From: Pleurocapsa sp. CCALA 161
GTDB lineage: Bacteria > Cyanobacteriota > Cyanobacteriia > Cyanobacteriales > Xenococcaceae
Reading direction: 5' to 3'
Assembly (NCBI RefSeq): GCF_003003995.1
Contig: NZ_PVWF01000042.1
Coordinates: 1 to 40,275 of the forward strand
Length of the DNA stretch: 40,275 nucleotides
A program made the position numbers and the translations under genes. Positions 24,418-32,664 of this stretch are shown one piece after another; position 1 is the first letter of the stretch; each line of letters starts with the position of its first letter. A model generated the notes under the pieces. The model was given only the letters and a program-made list of their open reading frames with translations, ran no database searches and was not told where the DNA came from.

Positions 24418-26178
24418 TTAGTCTGAGATGGGATCTGTAACTCCAGTAATGGTCATAGTGACGGTGGCACTAGCAGTATTATTACTATTATCACTTACAG
24501 TATAAGTAAAAGTATCCGTGCGAGTTTGTCCGTCGTTTAAAGACTCAAAGCTGCTATTAGGATTATAAGTGAAAGTTCCATTGCTATTAAGAGTGACCAA
24601 AGCACCTGATGAAAGAGTAACTGCTGTCCCGACATTAGCTGCAACTCCGTTGACCATGGTGATAGTAAGAGGATCGCCATTAGGATCGGTGTCATTAGTT
24701 TTGACGTTACCAGTAGTCGCAGTATCTTCATTAGTAGTGAAAGAATCTGGTACGGCATCGGGGACATCAGCAGCCCCATTAATGGTCATGGTCACAGTCG
24801 CAGTACTAACGTTGTTTTTACTATCTTTAATCTCATACGAGAAAGTATCAGTGGCTGTCTGACCAAGATTTAAAGACTCAAACTTGCTATTGGGATTATA
24901 AGTAAAAGTTCCATCGCTATTAAGAGTGACCAAAGCACCAGAGGGTAAATTAACTTTCTTACCGACATTCGCTGCAACACCGTTGACCTTACTAACACTC
25001 AATCCATCACCTAAATCGTTAGTGATAACATTGTCGTTAGTTGGATTATCTTCATTAGTAGAAACTTGATCTGCCATAGCAGTAGCCAAACGCTCGACGG
25101 CTGTACCTCTAATAGTTTGATTGGCTGCTGAAAAAGTATGATTATCAGATTCAAATTTTGCCCCACTAGTTACTAAAGTTTGAATCACGATTTCATCGTA
25201 TACTTGGTTATTAAAGAAGACGTTGACATAAGCAAATGGTTCGCCATTGTGACCACCACTTTGATTAAGTCTATTGGGATTACCGCAATATTGATTGGTG
25301 TTATTAGTATTGTTACCATTGCATGATCCACTACTGCCAGCAATACCCGAATTTTGAATAAATTTAGTTAAATCTTTGGTTTCAAAAACAGTTACATCCT
25401 GACCATCATTTTTAAAAATTATTTTGTTAGCTGCATCGCCTGCTGACCACCAGAAACCAAAGTATCTTTGGTCTTGGTTAACTTTAACGTTAAAACTATT
25501 TTTGCCATCAGCTTGGGTAATATATTTAGTTGCGTCTGCACCACCCCATTGGTCTGCGTTCATAACGTTTAGATCGCCACCATAAGTATAAGTAGTAGTA
25601 CCGTTAGTTTTGGTAAATCCTGCTGTTCCAGATTGCTCGTTAAAATTAACGACATAAGTTCCTGCTGCTGGTAACTGTGAAGCTTGAGTCCTAGGTGCTT
25701 CTAATGTTACTGTAATTGACTTTTCAACTGATGCACTACTAGAGTTATTGGAGCTAGAAGTAGTAGCGGTTGATGTACTGCCAGAGCCACAATTTGAGCC
25801 AGTGGAGCTTTGACCACGCAATTCGACATCATTGACTAATAGTTGAAGTTTATTTTGAGCTTCTAAAATCTCTAAAGAAGATAAAGTTGAATTAGCAGCC
25901 TCAATTCTTCTAGTGATGTAATCGCCATTACCAGGGTTACTGGGATCAAATTGCGTTACAGTGATTGTTTTTCCTGTGGATAAAGTGATCGGGATAGGTG
26001 CATTATTACCCTGACCATTATTGGTGTTGCAAGATTGACTACTATTACTATTACCATTGCCATTGCCATTGCCATTGCCATTATTAGCTAATGCAGACTG
26101 TGCAATTAAACTTCCTGCTATCAAAATAGCGACAAAAGTACAAGCTGTTAGTTTTTTTAGATTAATAAATTTAAGCAT
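24418..26178 (-). CDS. Secreted protein with exosortase-type surface domain and two VCBS/cadherin-like repeats
   Basis: In this 586-aa protein the signal peptide (TACTFVAILIAGSLIAQSALA) is followed by an NG-dipeptide run. The middle part (YFGFWWSAGDAANKIIF, GEPFAYVNVFF, KFESDNHTF) resembles the central domain of Npun_F0296-type exosortase-dependent surface proteins. The C-terminal half has two Ig-like VCBS repeats of about 100 residues with near-identical cores (SGALVTLNS-GTFTYNPNS-FESLN) and TNEDNPTNDN/TNEDTATTGN linkers. It stops soon after the second repeat (TGVTDPISD). No PEP-CTERM anchor or type I secretion tail is visible, so it is either truncated or freely released. It may serve in the cell surface or adhesion. 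Confidence 0.83.
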   Translation of the reverse strand: MLKFINLKKLTACTFVAILIAGSLIAQSALANNGNGNGNGNGNSNSSQSCNTNNGQGNNAPIPITLSTGKTITVTQFDPSNPGNGDYITRRIEAANSTLSSLEILEAQNKLQLLVNDVELRGQSSTGSNCGSGSTSTATTSSSNNSSSASVEKSITVTLEAPRTQASQLPAAGTYVVNFNEQSGTAGFTKTNGTTTYTYGGDLNVMNADQWGGADATKYITQADGKNSFNVKVNQDQRYFGFWWSAGDAANKIIFKNDGQDVTVFETKDLTKFIQNSGIAGSSGSCNGNNTNNTNQYCGNPNRLNQSGGHNGEPFAYVNVFFNNQVYDEIVIQTLVTSGAKFESDNHTFSAANQTIRGTAVERLATAMADQVSTNEDNPTNDNVITNDLGDGLSVSKVNGVAANVGKKVNLPSGALVTLNSDGTFTYNPNSKFESLNLGQTATDTFSYEIKDSKNNVSTATVTMTINGAADVPDAVPDSFTTNEDTATTGNVKTNDTDPNGDPLTITMVNGVAANVGTAVTLSSGALVTLNSNGTFTYNPNSSFESLNDGQTRTDTFTYTVSDNSNNTASATVTMTITGVTDPISD

Positions 26179-26556
26179 TATTTGTGGGTCTTCTTCCTAT
26201 CGTTTTTATATAGATTGTTTGTGTAGTAACTTGAGTTCGTTTTTCTAACTTATTAAGAAAATTCATTACACTAGATTTCCTAGTTCATCAACAATAACAG
26301 TGGTGAATTGCTAACGTAAACTCTTGAAAATACTGAACTTATTTGGCTTTCTATTGCGAAGCAATCATGTTTACTGATTGTCTTTGACGAATTTGCTATG
26401 AAGAAGGTTATAGACTGCATAATGTAATCAACAAAAAAAAGCGACCACACTTAGGGCGATCGCTTGTAATTAATAACTGTAATTATTATGTTTTGGTTGG
26501 TTTTTATATATCAATAATTGGTTTATTTTCTAGATAAATATACGTATCATTACTTT

Positions 26557-26633
26557 AAAGCCCCCTAAATCCCCCAAACTTGGGAGACTTTCAATTGTTC
26601 TCCCCCCAGAATTGGGGGGCTGGGGGGGGCAAA
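26557..26633. repeat. C/G-run inverted repeat of the common cyanobacterial intergenic type
   Basis: AAGCCCCCTAAATCCCCCAA at the left is answered by TTGGGGGGCTGGGGGGGGC at the right, with an inner CTTGGGAGAC...TTCTCCCCCC part. It can fold into a long, imperfect stem. Elements with this look are spread through many cyanobacterial genomes. Confidence 0.75.
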
Positions 26634-26706
26634 ACCTAGAAGCCAAACGTAAAAAAATAACTTTCTTGACTGGCGATCGCCAAATGTGGTTTAATTAAGA
26701 TTAAGA

Positions 26707-26764
26707 TTTTCATAATGGGAGCATTTGGAGCTATGTATTGAAGTCACCACTCCCATTATAAAAA
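26707..26764. other. Long perfect hairpin in gene-poor DNA
   Basis: ATAATGGGAG (26712-26721) and CTCCCATTAT (26750-26759) are exact complements. TTTT and AAAA flanks extend the stem past one mismatch to about 15 positions, with a 28-nt loop. No adjacent gene explains it. It could be a small-RNA structure or the relic of a mini-element. Confidence 0.45.
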
Positions 26765-26825
26765 AAATTATAACATTACAGCGATCGCTGAGTAAACCCC
26801 AAAATTTAAAATAAAATCATCAAAA

Positions 26826-26858
26826 AAGCACTGTTAATTTAATCGTTTAACAGCGCTT
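26826..26858 (-). terminator. Intrinsic terminator of the small gene at 26900-27115
   Basis: On the minus strand AAGCGCTGTTAA pairs with TTAACAGTGCTT (one mismatch) and is followed directly by a T-run (TTTTTTG). It begins 42 nt beyond the stop codon. Confidence 0.75.
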
Positions 26859-26899
26859 ATATATCAATTAGAGATACTAAAAATAATTAAAAAATACGC

Positions 26900-27115
26900 T
26901 TAATTACTTTTTAACTTATAGTTGCTATCTAGCCAGCATAGAGGAAGAGCTTCTCCTGAAGGAAAAACCAAATCAGATTTCTTTACGGGTTCAGGAGGCT
27001 GTTCATTCTGCCCTTCTTGAACCTGCACCATCACTTCTTCCTTAAAAGGATCGATCAGATCGCTTACTTCGTTAATCTCTACCAATCCATCGTCTTCTTT
27101 ACTTTTTAATAGCAT
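26900..27115 (-). CDS. Small acidic hypothetical protein, 71 aa
   Basis: The N-terminal half is acidic (KSKEDDGLVEINEVSDLIDP), followed by a Gln/Glu/Pro-rich linker (QEGQNEQPPEPVKKSD) and a hydrophobic end LVFPSGEALPLCWLDSNY. No membrane segment is present. The ATG ending at 27115 has a ribosome-binding site (GGAAG) 8-9 nt upstream and is preferred to a TTG two codons earlier. A good terminator follows. The design looks like a small conserved cyanobacterial protein, but I cannot name it. Confidence 0.65.
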   Translation of the reverse strand: MLLKSKEDDGLVEINEVSDLIDPFKEEVMVQVQEGQNEQPPEPVKKSDLVFPSGEALPLCWLDSNYKLKSN

Positions 27116-27200
27116 TAGCAACTTCCTATTTATTGTTAATTAAATCTTTCGCTATTCAAAAGTATTACCAATTAGGGGTTGTTTTCATCTGACCAAAGAT

Positions 27201-27575
27201 TTATTTATTGATCCATTTCCAAAGAGGATGTCTTTTTCCCTTAGCCTGAATTCTTTCAACTTGCTTTTCTAGCTGGTGTTTTTCACTAGCAGGTAGTCCC
27301 CAGATAATATTGCGACTTTGCCAGACTAAAACAGAGACAGTAGTGGCGACACAAAAAGCCAAACAGAGAGTTGGGATTAAATTAAAGTGAAATCCATAAT
27401 AGACGGCTGCCCAGGTGAAATAGTCGAACCAGAGGGCAATCTCTGACTTAAGTTGCCACAGGGCATAGATCCCAAGCGTTAGCCAACTAACCAAGACAAA
27501 CAACCAGCGACCATATACCGTTAGCCGATGGAGTTTAGCTACCTGCTGTTTAAAATCAGATTGATTATTAGTCAC
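27201..27575 (-). CDS. Small membrane protein downstream of secDF, hypothetical
   Basis: This 124-aa protein has three hydrophobic segments (WLFVLVSWLTLGIYALW, FTWAAVYYGFHFNLIP, LCLAFCVATTVSVLVW) and a basic C-terminal tail (KQVERIQAKGKRHPLWKW). It starts at GTG, with no ATG nearby that would keep the first helix. It lies 66 nt downstream of secF on the same strand and could be a cotranscribed membrane protein. No functional motif is recognised. Confidence 0.7.
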   Translation of the reverse strand: MTNNQSDFKQQVAKLHRLTVYGRWLFVLVSWLTLGIYALWQLKSEIALWFDYFTWAAVYYGFHFNLIPTLCLAFCVATTVSVLVWQSRNIIWGLPASEKHQLEKQVERIQAKGKRHPLWKWINK

Positions 27576-27641
27576 TGTGTCTTGTTCAATAGAACCTGTA
27601 TTGCAAAATTCTAATTATTAATTATCGCTCGCCAATTGTCA

Positions 27642-28604
27642 TCATTCCGATGCTGGGGTGTCAGTAATTACAACAGGCTTGTTATTTTTATCTTTGCGCC
27701 ACCAAGCTAACAGAGTACTGGCAACGAAGATACTAGAATATGCACCCAGAACAAAGCCCACAATTAAGGCTAGAGCAAAGTATTTAAGGGTTTGCCCGCC
27801 AAAGAAAAATATGCCCAGCAGTGGTAGCAAAGTAGTCAGAGTGGTGTTAATCGATCGCCCTAAGGTTTGAGTAACGGCATCATCAACTACTCGATTAATC
27901 GAATAGTCAGGATTAGCCGCCATGTTTTCGCGGATGCGATCGTAGATTACTACAGTGTCGTTAACGGAGAAACCCACAATAGTTAGCAGTGAAACGAGGA
28001 ATAAACTATCAACTTCGACACCCATGGTTACGCCCAAGATAGCAAATACCCCTGCCGTAATCAGCACATCATGAAACAATGCCAAGATCGCAAACAAAGC
28101 ATAATCAAACTGGAAGCGAATACTTAAATAGACAATAATGCCAAAGAAAGCGACTAATAACGCCAATATCCCTGAAACAAACAATTCTTCGCCAACTGTT
28201 GGCCCTACAGAATCGATCTGAAGGGTTTGAGGATCGAACTTACCGATTAGCTTAGTTAAAGAATTTAATAATTCCTCACGGCGGTCAGTATCAAGATTTT
28301 CTGTTCTCACAGAAAGAATCTGTCGATCATTTCCTAGTAGCTGAATTGTACCGTTACCTAATCCTTGCTCATTGAGTACTTCTCGTACCTGCGCCACATC
28401 TATAGGCTGGTCACAATTATTGGCGATGGAACAATCACGGGCAATCTGGATGCGAGTACCACCGACAAAGTCGAGACTAGGGCGAAGAGGTGCGCCCAAG
28501 GTAGTAAAGGAAAAAATCATTGCAGCAATACTGGCGAGCATTGCTATTCCCGAAATTGCCCACCATAAGTTTCGTTTCTGGGTAACTCTAAATTTCATTT
28601 CCAT
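27642..28604 (-). CDS. secF: Protein translocase subunit SecF
   Basis: This 320-aa inner- or thylakoid-membrane RND-like protein works with SecD to complete Sec-dependent export using the proton gradient. TM1 is [18 protein letters not shown], followed by the SecF motif DFVGGTRIQ. The periplasmic P4 domain follows. Five further membrane segments follow, with the conserved [18 protein letters not shown] and [14 protein letters not shown]. Start: ATG ending at 28604 (MEMKFRV), with another ATG two codons in. It is downstream of secD by 82 nt, a gap that contains a perfect 20-nt palindrome. Confidence 0.96.
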   Translation of the reverse strand: MEMKFRVTQKRNLWWAISGIAMLASIAAMIFSFTTLGAPLRPSLDFVGGTRIQIARDCSIANNCDQPIDVAQVREVLNEQGLGNGTIQLLGNDRQILSVRTENLDTDRREELLNSLTKLIGKFDPQTLQIDSVGPTVGEELFVSGILALLVAFFGIIVYLSIRFQFDYALFAILALFHDVLITAGVFAILGVTMGVEVDSLFLVSLLTIVGFSVNDTVVIYDRIRENMAANPDYSINRVVDDAVTQTLGRSINTTLTTLLPLLGIFFFGGQTLKYFALALIVGFVLGAYSSIFVASTLLAWWRKDKNNKPVVITDTPASE

Positions 28605-28636
28605 TGTTTAAATTGCAAAACTTTTGGCTTTTGTAC

Positions 28637-28656
28637 GGGCGAACGGCCGTTCGCCC
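28637..28656. repeat. Perfect 20-nt palindrome between secD and secF
   Basis: GGGCGAACGG followed by its exact reverse complement CCGTTCGCCC, with flanks GTAC/CTAA. GC-rich palindromes of this type recur between cyanobacterial genes. In this operon it could form a hairpin in the secD-secF mRNA. Confidence 0.85.
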
Positions 28657-28686
28657 CTAACTTGACTTTTGACTCTTGTAAAATAA

Positions 28687-30129
28687 CTACTGACGTTGTA
28701 CCCCTGTGGTATTACTAGGGACAGAATTAACATTGGGGCAGAATAATTCTGGTTTCTGGCGAATTTTCTTGTTGCTTAACACTACTAATAACATTAGAGT
28801 ACGGCTACAGGTAACAGCGGTAAACATACTAACCACGACTCCAATCAAAAGAGTGATGGCAAAACCTTTAACTAAACCCGAACCTAGCCATAACAGAGCA
28901 AGACAGGCGATCGCTGTAGTGACGTTACTGTCTAAAATACTGGAAAATGCCCGAAAAAACCCTGATTCGACCGACTTATAGAGGGTTTTCCCTGCCTTTA
29001 ATTCTTCTCTAGTGCGTTCAAAAATAAGCACATTAGCATCTACCGCCATCCCAATACTGAGAATAAAGCCAGCAATTCCAGGGAGAGTCAGAGTAACCCC
29101 GATTAGGGCATAACAAGCCATAGTGAGCAAACCATAAACAATCAGAGCAACATCGGCAATTGCTCCTGGTAGACGATAGTAAACCACCATAAAGATTAAG
29201 ACTAAGAACAAGCCGACACTACCTGCAATAATGCTCTGACGGATACTATCTTGCCCCAGAGTTGCCCCAACAGTGCGATTTTCTACTACAGCCACGGGGA
29301 AGGGTAAAGAACCACCTTTAATCTGGATCGCTAAATCTTTTGCGCTTTCAAGGTCGAAGTTACCTGTAATGACTGCACGACCACCGGCAATGCCGGTATC
29401 GGCAAATTCAGGCCCAACTACGGGAGCGCTAAGGAGATCATCATCGAGGAAAATACCAAGACTACGACCAGTCCCCGCCAAGTTTTTGGTTAACTGGGCA
29501 AACTTTTTGCCCCCAGCATCATTAAAGTTAATCGCTACTTCCCAACGATTTCCTGTGGCATCAGGTTGAGGACGAGCATCTGTAAGGTCTGTCCCAGTTA
29601 AACCAACAGATTCAAATAGGCTAGCGATCGCTTTATTGGATTCTTCTAAAGATTGCCTCGCTTCAGCTATCTTCTCCTGATTTGCCTTGGCTAACTCTCC
29701 CTGGGTCAAAATCGCTAATGCGGAGGCTTTTTGCTGCCTAACTTGATTTTCCGCTAGATATTCGCCTTCTGTGCCTTGGCGTTGCTCTTTAAACTCTAAT
29801 TTAGCCGTTCCTTTTAAGCGTCTTTCCGCTTCTTCAGGCTGACTTTCTCCTGGTATTTGGATCAAAATTTTGTCTTCGCCGATAGTTTGTACCGTAGTCT
29901 CGGACACTCCAAACTCGTTGATCCGATTTTCTAAGACTCGCTGTACTGCCTCAACATCTTTGATTGTGGGCTTAACGTTGGGGTTTTCTTTGGTCGGGTT
30001 GACCTGAATAGTTAACTGAGCGCCCCCTCTTAGGTCTAGTCCTAACTGGGGTGGAATGGTTATCAAAATGGCGATCGCCGCTGCGACCAATGCCAAAATT
30101 AAAATAATGTAGGCTCTTTGTTTCTGCAT
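28687..30129 (-). CDS. secD: Protein translocase subunit SecD
   Basis: This 480-aa protein starts [20 protein letters not shown] (TM1), followed by the SecD motif [14 protein letters not shown]. The large periplasmic P1 domain includes [18 protein letters not shown] and [18 protein letters not shown]. Then come [17 protein letters not shown] and five C-terminal membrane segments with [19 protein letters not shown] and the conserved ITTLLIGV-like region (here [14 protein letters not shown]). It is the upstream gene of the secD-secF pair. Length fits cyanobacterial SecD. Confidence 0.96.
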   Translation of the reverse strand: MQKQRAYIILILALVAAAIAILITIPPQLGLDLRGGAQLTIQVNPTKENPNVKPTIKDVEAVQRVLENRINEFGVSETTVQTIGEDKILIQIPGESQPEEAERRLKGTAKLEFKEQRQGTEGEYLAENQVRQQKASALAILTQGELAKANQEKIAEARQSLEESNKAIASLFESVGLTGTDLTDARPQPDATGNRWEVAINFNDAGGKKFAQLTKNLAGTGRSLGIFLDDDLLSAPVVGPEFADTGIAGGRAVITGNFDLESAKDLAIQIKGGSLPFPVAVVENRTVGATLGQDSIRQSIIAGSVGLFLVLIFMVVYYRLPGAIADVALIVYGLLTMACYALIGVTLTLPGIAGFILSIGMAVDANVLIFERTREELKAGKTLYKSVESGFFRAFSSILDSNVTTAIACLALLWLGSGLVKGFAITLLIGVVVSMFTAVTCSRTLMLLVVLSNKKIRQKPELFCPNVNSVPSNTTGVQRQ

Positions 30130-30298
30130 TTACTTATTATCACCTGCCTAATATGAGGGCAGCTTTTTCTCTTCTTGAACTATGGTACTTTAGCTCAACA
30201 TTACATTCTGCCGTAGTAAATGCCATGATAGATCCTTTTTGTACTCTTGCCAGAGCCATTAATCCGCAATCAGTGAATCTGTTACTATCAGTAGTCTG

Positions 30299-31408
30299 TT
30301 AAATATTGGTGGCGATCGCAATTATGTTTTCCATTTGGGCATCAGTTTTGATTCCTTCTGGTGAGATATGGGTGGCTGCTGCCTGATAGCCTCGATCTTG
30401 AAGGGTTTTAATTAAATGCGATCGCTTGGGTAGATCTAGTTTGCCTCGATTACCAATTTCTCCCAGGGTATAAAAGTAAGGTGGAAAGTCGATTTCCCCC
30501 TGCATTAGATTTAGTAACTTGATTATTTTTGACCAATTCCACTCTTGAGCTAGAGTTTGAAAACGTTGTAGCTGTTGCTCATCGTGTAATTTACCCAGCC
30601 ACATTGCACCGCTGACGGTAATAGCAGGATTTTTACAGATACAGCCAACTTTATTTAATTTACGCCAGGAATAAGTTTGATAGTTACCGCAATGATGACA
30701 ATAAGCCAGAAAGCCATAGTTATTTGCAGTCAACTGGGGTTTAGATACTAGACGCAGCATCACCCGATAAGTTTGTCCTGTAAATAACGAAAAGATCGGT
30801 TCAATGCCTAATCCTTTGGTTGCAGCCTGTTGTTGAGTTGCCCCAATCAGTAATCTTAAAGCCTGTTCTTGAATAGCGGGATGGGAACGAGCGATCGCAT
30901 TATAAGCCTGAACTGTTTGTTCGGGAGGATGTCCTGTTAAAGTTCTGCCATCGGTGCAGGTGAGATACATTAACCCACCGATTTTAGTTGCCCAAAGCAT
31001 CGTATTCAGATAGGGGACAGCACTGCCAAAACAGTCTACGTCTACTAAATCGTAGTAGTCACGCTCTTGATAACAGTGAAAGAAAACTCGATGGGCATCC
31101 TGATGAGTGAGCTGAAAATGTTCTGGGGCGATCGTTAAACTCAAATTTGGCTGTATTGTAGAATTAAGCTGGTAATTCCCGTCATTAACCCACAAGTAAT
31201 CGGCATTGCTCTCTAGATAGTAGCGCAAGCTGCGAACGCCACAACCAGCTAGAGTATCTAACACTTTGAGGCTACCATGAGCTTGTTTGTAAGCCGTAGC
31301 TGCCAACACCCCCAAATCCCGCACATATTTAGTTCGAGGATTATAAAAAGCCTGACCTACCTGAAACTTAGCTTTTTCTTCCTGATGCCAATTAGGTTGA
31401 TTTTTCAA
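30299..31408 (-). CDS. trm1: tRNA (guanine26-N2)-dimethyltransferase, Trm1 family
   Basis: This 369-aa enzyme is predicted to methylate G26 (and G27 in some bacteria) of tRNA using SAM. Family motifs: KAKFQVGQAFYNPRTKYVRDL at the start, the SAM site VLDTLAGCGVRSLRYYLE, VDVDCFGSAVPYL as motif IV (other members often have DxDPFGS), LTCTDGRTLTG, and a zinc-ribbon-like CHHCG with CIC later. The C-terminal GEIGNRGKLDLPKR and GYQAAATHISPEGIKTDA are typical. It begins at TTG, since no in-frame ATG precedes the conserved N-terminus. Trm1 is common in archaea and eukaryotes and patchy in bacteria, with cyanobacteria among its hosts. Confidence 0.9.
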   Translation of the reverse strand: MKNQPNWHQEEKAKFQVGQAFYNPRTKYVRDLGVLAATAYKQAHGSLKVLDTLAGCGVRSLRYYLESNADYLWVNDGNYQLNSTIQPNLSLTIAPEHFQLTHQDAHRVFFHCYQERDYYDLVDVDCFGSAVPYLNTMLWATKIGGLMYLTCTDGRTLTGHPPEQTVQAYNAIARSHPAIQEQALRLLIGATQQQAATKGLGIEPIFSLFTGQTYRVMLRLVSKPQLTANNYGFLAYCHHCGNYQTYSWRKLNKVGCICKNPAITVSGAMWLGKLHDEQQLQRFQTLAQEWNWSKIIKLLNLMQGEIDFPPYFYTLGEIGNRGKLDLPKRSHLIKTLQDRGYQAAATHISPEGIKTDAQMENIIAIATNI

Positions 31409-31703
31409 TTGTTAGATTTATTTGTAGCCTTAATTCTTTACTGATGTTAACCCACTACCTATTTGCGAAGCTTATCCTTTAGGACTACCCACTCTTAGCA
31501 GATTGATTAGTGCGTAGCCTTAATTATTTACTTTTATCTTATACGTCTGGTGTGAATTAAAAATTGCTTGTGAACTAGTACTTGTCATAGTGAATTTTAA
31601 TTCAAGGGATGAAATAACGTTGTTTCGCTGTTACTGGGTAATATTTAAAAGCTAAAAGCTAATAGCTAATAGCTACGAACTAGTAAACTCGAACGAAGCT
31701 AAT
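31409..31703. other. Intergenic, repeat-rich, no gene seen
   Basis: Contains a direct repeat GTAGCCTTAATT-TTTACT at about 31424 and 31514, the TGCGAAGC-TATCCTTTAGGA motif at 31464-31484, an inverted pair TGAATTAAAA/TTTTAATTCA near 31552 and 31594, and an AGCTATT-rich stretch at 31647-31682. No frame here looks coding. Upstream signals of trm1 must lie at its left end. Confidence 0.65.
31647..31682 (-). repeat. AGCTATT-type short repeat, copy 1
   Basis: On the minus strand it reads GTTCGTAGCTATTAGCTATT and continues with AGCTTTTAGC. The plus strand at 34087-34127 has GTTCGTAGCTATAAGCTGTA and continues with AGCTATAAGCC. Both start with the same 12 bases. Confidence 0.6.
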
Positions 31704-31880
31704 TCACACTAAGCGTCTTATGTATTCGTCATCATCAAAAGTGGTTAAGACCAAAATCCGCATCCAAGGATAGCGTCGGCAGATCTCACGAGTGGCAGTA
31801 ACTCCATGACAAATAGGCATTTGAATGTCCATTAAGATTACATCTGGCTGTAATTTTTCGGCTAAGGCGATCGCTTTCCT
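31704..31880 (-). pseudogene. Remnant of a NarL/LuxR-type response regulator receiver domain
   Basis: The frame reads KAIALAEKLQPDVILMDIQM, then PICHGVTATREICRRYP and WMRILVLTTFDDDEY. This is the central part of a receiver domain with the acceptor Asp in LMDIQMP and the Thr of LTTFDDDEY. The first third of the domain (DD motif) is missing, with a stop just upstream (EF-stop-RK). The frame ends at IRRLV-stop before the Lys motif and the HTH output domain. No kinase gene is adjacent. It is a truncated, non-functional fragment. Confidence 0.85.
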
Positions 31881-31960
31881 TTAAAATTCCTGCCGACATG
31901 GAAGCTGAAACCATTGATACTATAACCGTCGAAACACAATATTGAAATAAAAATTCTTGC

Positions 31961-32491
31961 TTAACTAAGCATGGCGATCGCTTCTTCACACCAAGCGATC
32001 CAAGAACTTTCGTAACGAATGCCACAACGCAAGGTTAGATAATGACATTTTTGTTTATAGGATAATTGAGCCAGATCGGAAAATTTTTCTTGTTCTTTTG
32101 TTTTGTACACTAATAACTGTTTACTGTGGATTTGAAGACGACTTTGAATCTGTTGCAAGATGACTGATTTGGGAACTAAATTGGCTGCAATCAGTTTGAC
32201 TAGCAACTCTTCGCGAACTGCCATTGGTTCGGCTGGTTCTAAAAGCCAAGTTTTTAGTTTTTCTACTCCTTGGTCGGTGATTCGATAAAGCTTTTTGTCA
32301 GGACGACCTTCTTGGGGAACAACTTCTGAAGCGATCGCTCCTTCTTTTTCTAATTTTCCTAATTCTCGATATATCTGCTGTTGGCTGGCTTGCCAATAGT
32401 ACCGACTGGTTTGCGAAAATTTCTTCCAGAGATCGTAACCGCTGTAAGATTCGTCTCCCAGAGTTACCAAAATTGCATGTGTTAGTGCCAT
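31961..32491 (-). CDS. PadR family transcriptional regulator
   Basis: This 176-aa PadR-like winged-helix repressor has the N-terminal wHTH (ALTHAILVTLGDESYSGYDL, SQQQIYRELGKLEKEGAI, RPDKKLYRITDQG) and a C-terminal dimerisation helix region (QIQSRLQIHSKQLLVYKTKEQ) of the Vir_act_alpha_C type. It is divergent from the efflux adaptor gene across 173 nt. PadR proteins commonly repress adjacent efflux genes and are released by their substrates, so it probably controls the MFP/transporter cluster and itself. Confidence 0.9.
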   Translation of the reverse strand: MALTHAILVTLGDESYSGYDLWKKFSQTSRYYWQASQQQIYRELGKLEKEGAIASEVVPQEGRPDKKLYRITDQGVEKLKTWLLEPAEPMAVREELLVKLIAANLVPKSVILQQIQSRLQIHSKQLLVYKTKEQEKFSDLAQLSYKQKCHYLTLRCGIRYESSWIAWCEEAIAMLS

Positions 32492-32571
32492 TTCATTATT
32501 TAGTCAAAACAAATATCTGCTTGTTCCTATAGGGTGATTGGTATCGATCATAAGCGAATTTTAGCGATCGC

Positions 32572-32650
32572 TTGACATACTCAACTAATTGTATATATAT
32601 TTATATAATACTAAATTTGTTGTGTATTAACTAAATTGTATATCGATAAA
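32572..32650 (+). promoter_or_regulatory. Promoter and AT-rich dyad region between padR-like and MFP genes
   Basis: TTGACA at 32572-32577 is followed by 16 nt and TATATA at 32594-32599. The -10 lies in an AT-rich dyad (TTGTATATATATTTATATAA). The motif CTAA(A)TTGTATAT occurs twice, near 32585 and 32632. PadR operators are often AT-rich palindromes overlapping the promoter, so this is the likely control region. Confidence 0.5.
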
Positions 32651-32664
32651 CCATTTATGACTAG

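Larger units (their letters stand above)
26179..26899. other. 721-base gene-poor region with several inverted repeats
   Basis: No convincing coding frame on either strand. It holds the upstream region of the VCBS gene, HIP1 sites near 26457, 26673 and 26781, a C/G-run palindromic repeat (26557-26633), a long hairpin (26707-26764) and a terminator (26826-26858). Confidence 0.75.

Noticed and set aside
31786-32025. 79-codon open frame spanning the receiver remnant and the padR-like 3' end
   Set aside because: It is out of frame with both the receiver remnant and the PadR coding sequence. Its translation is not protein-like.
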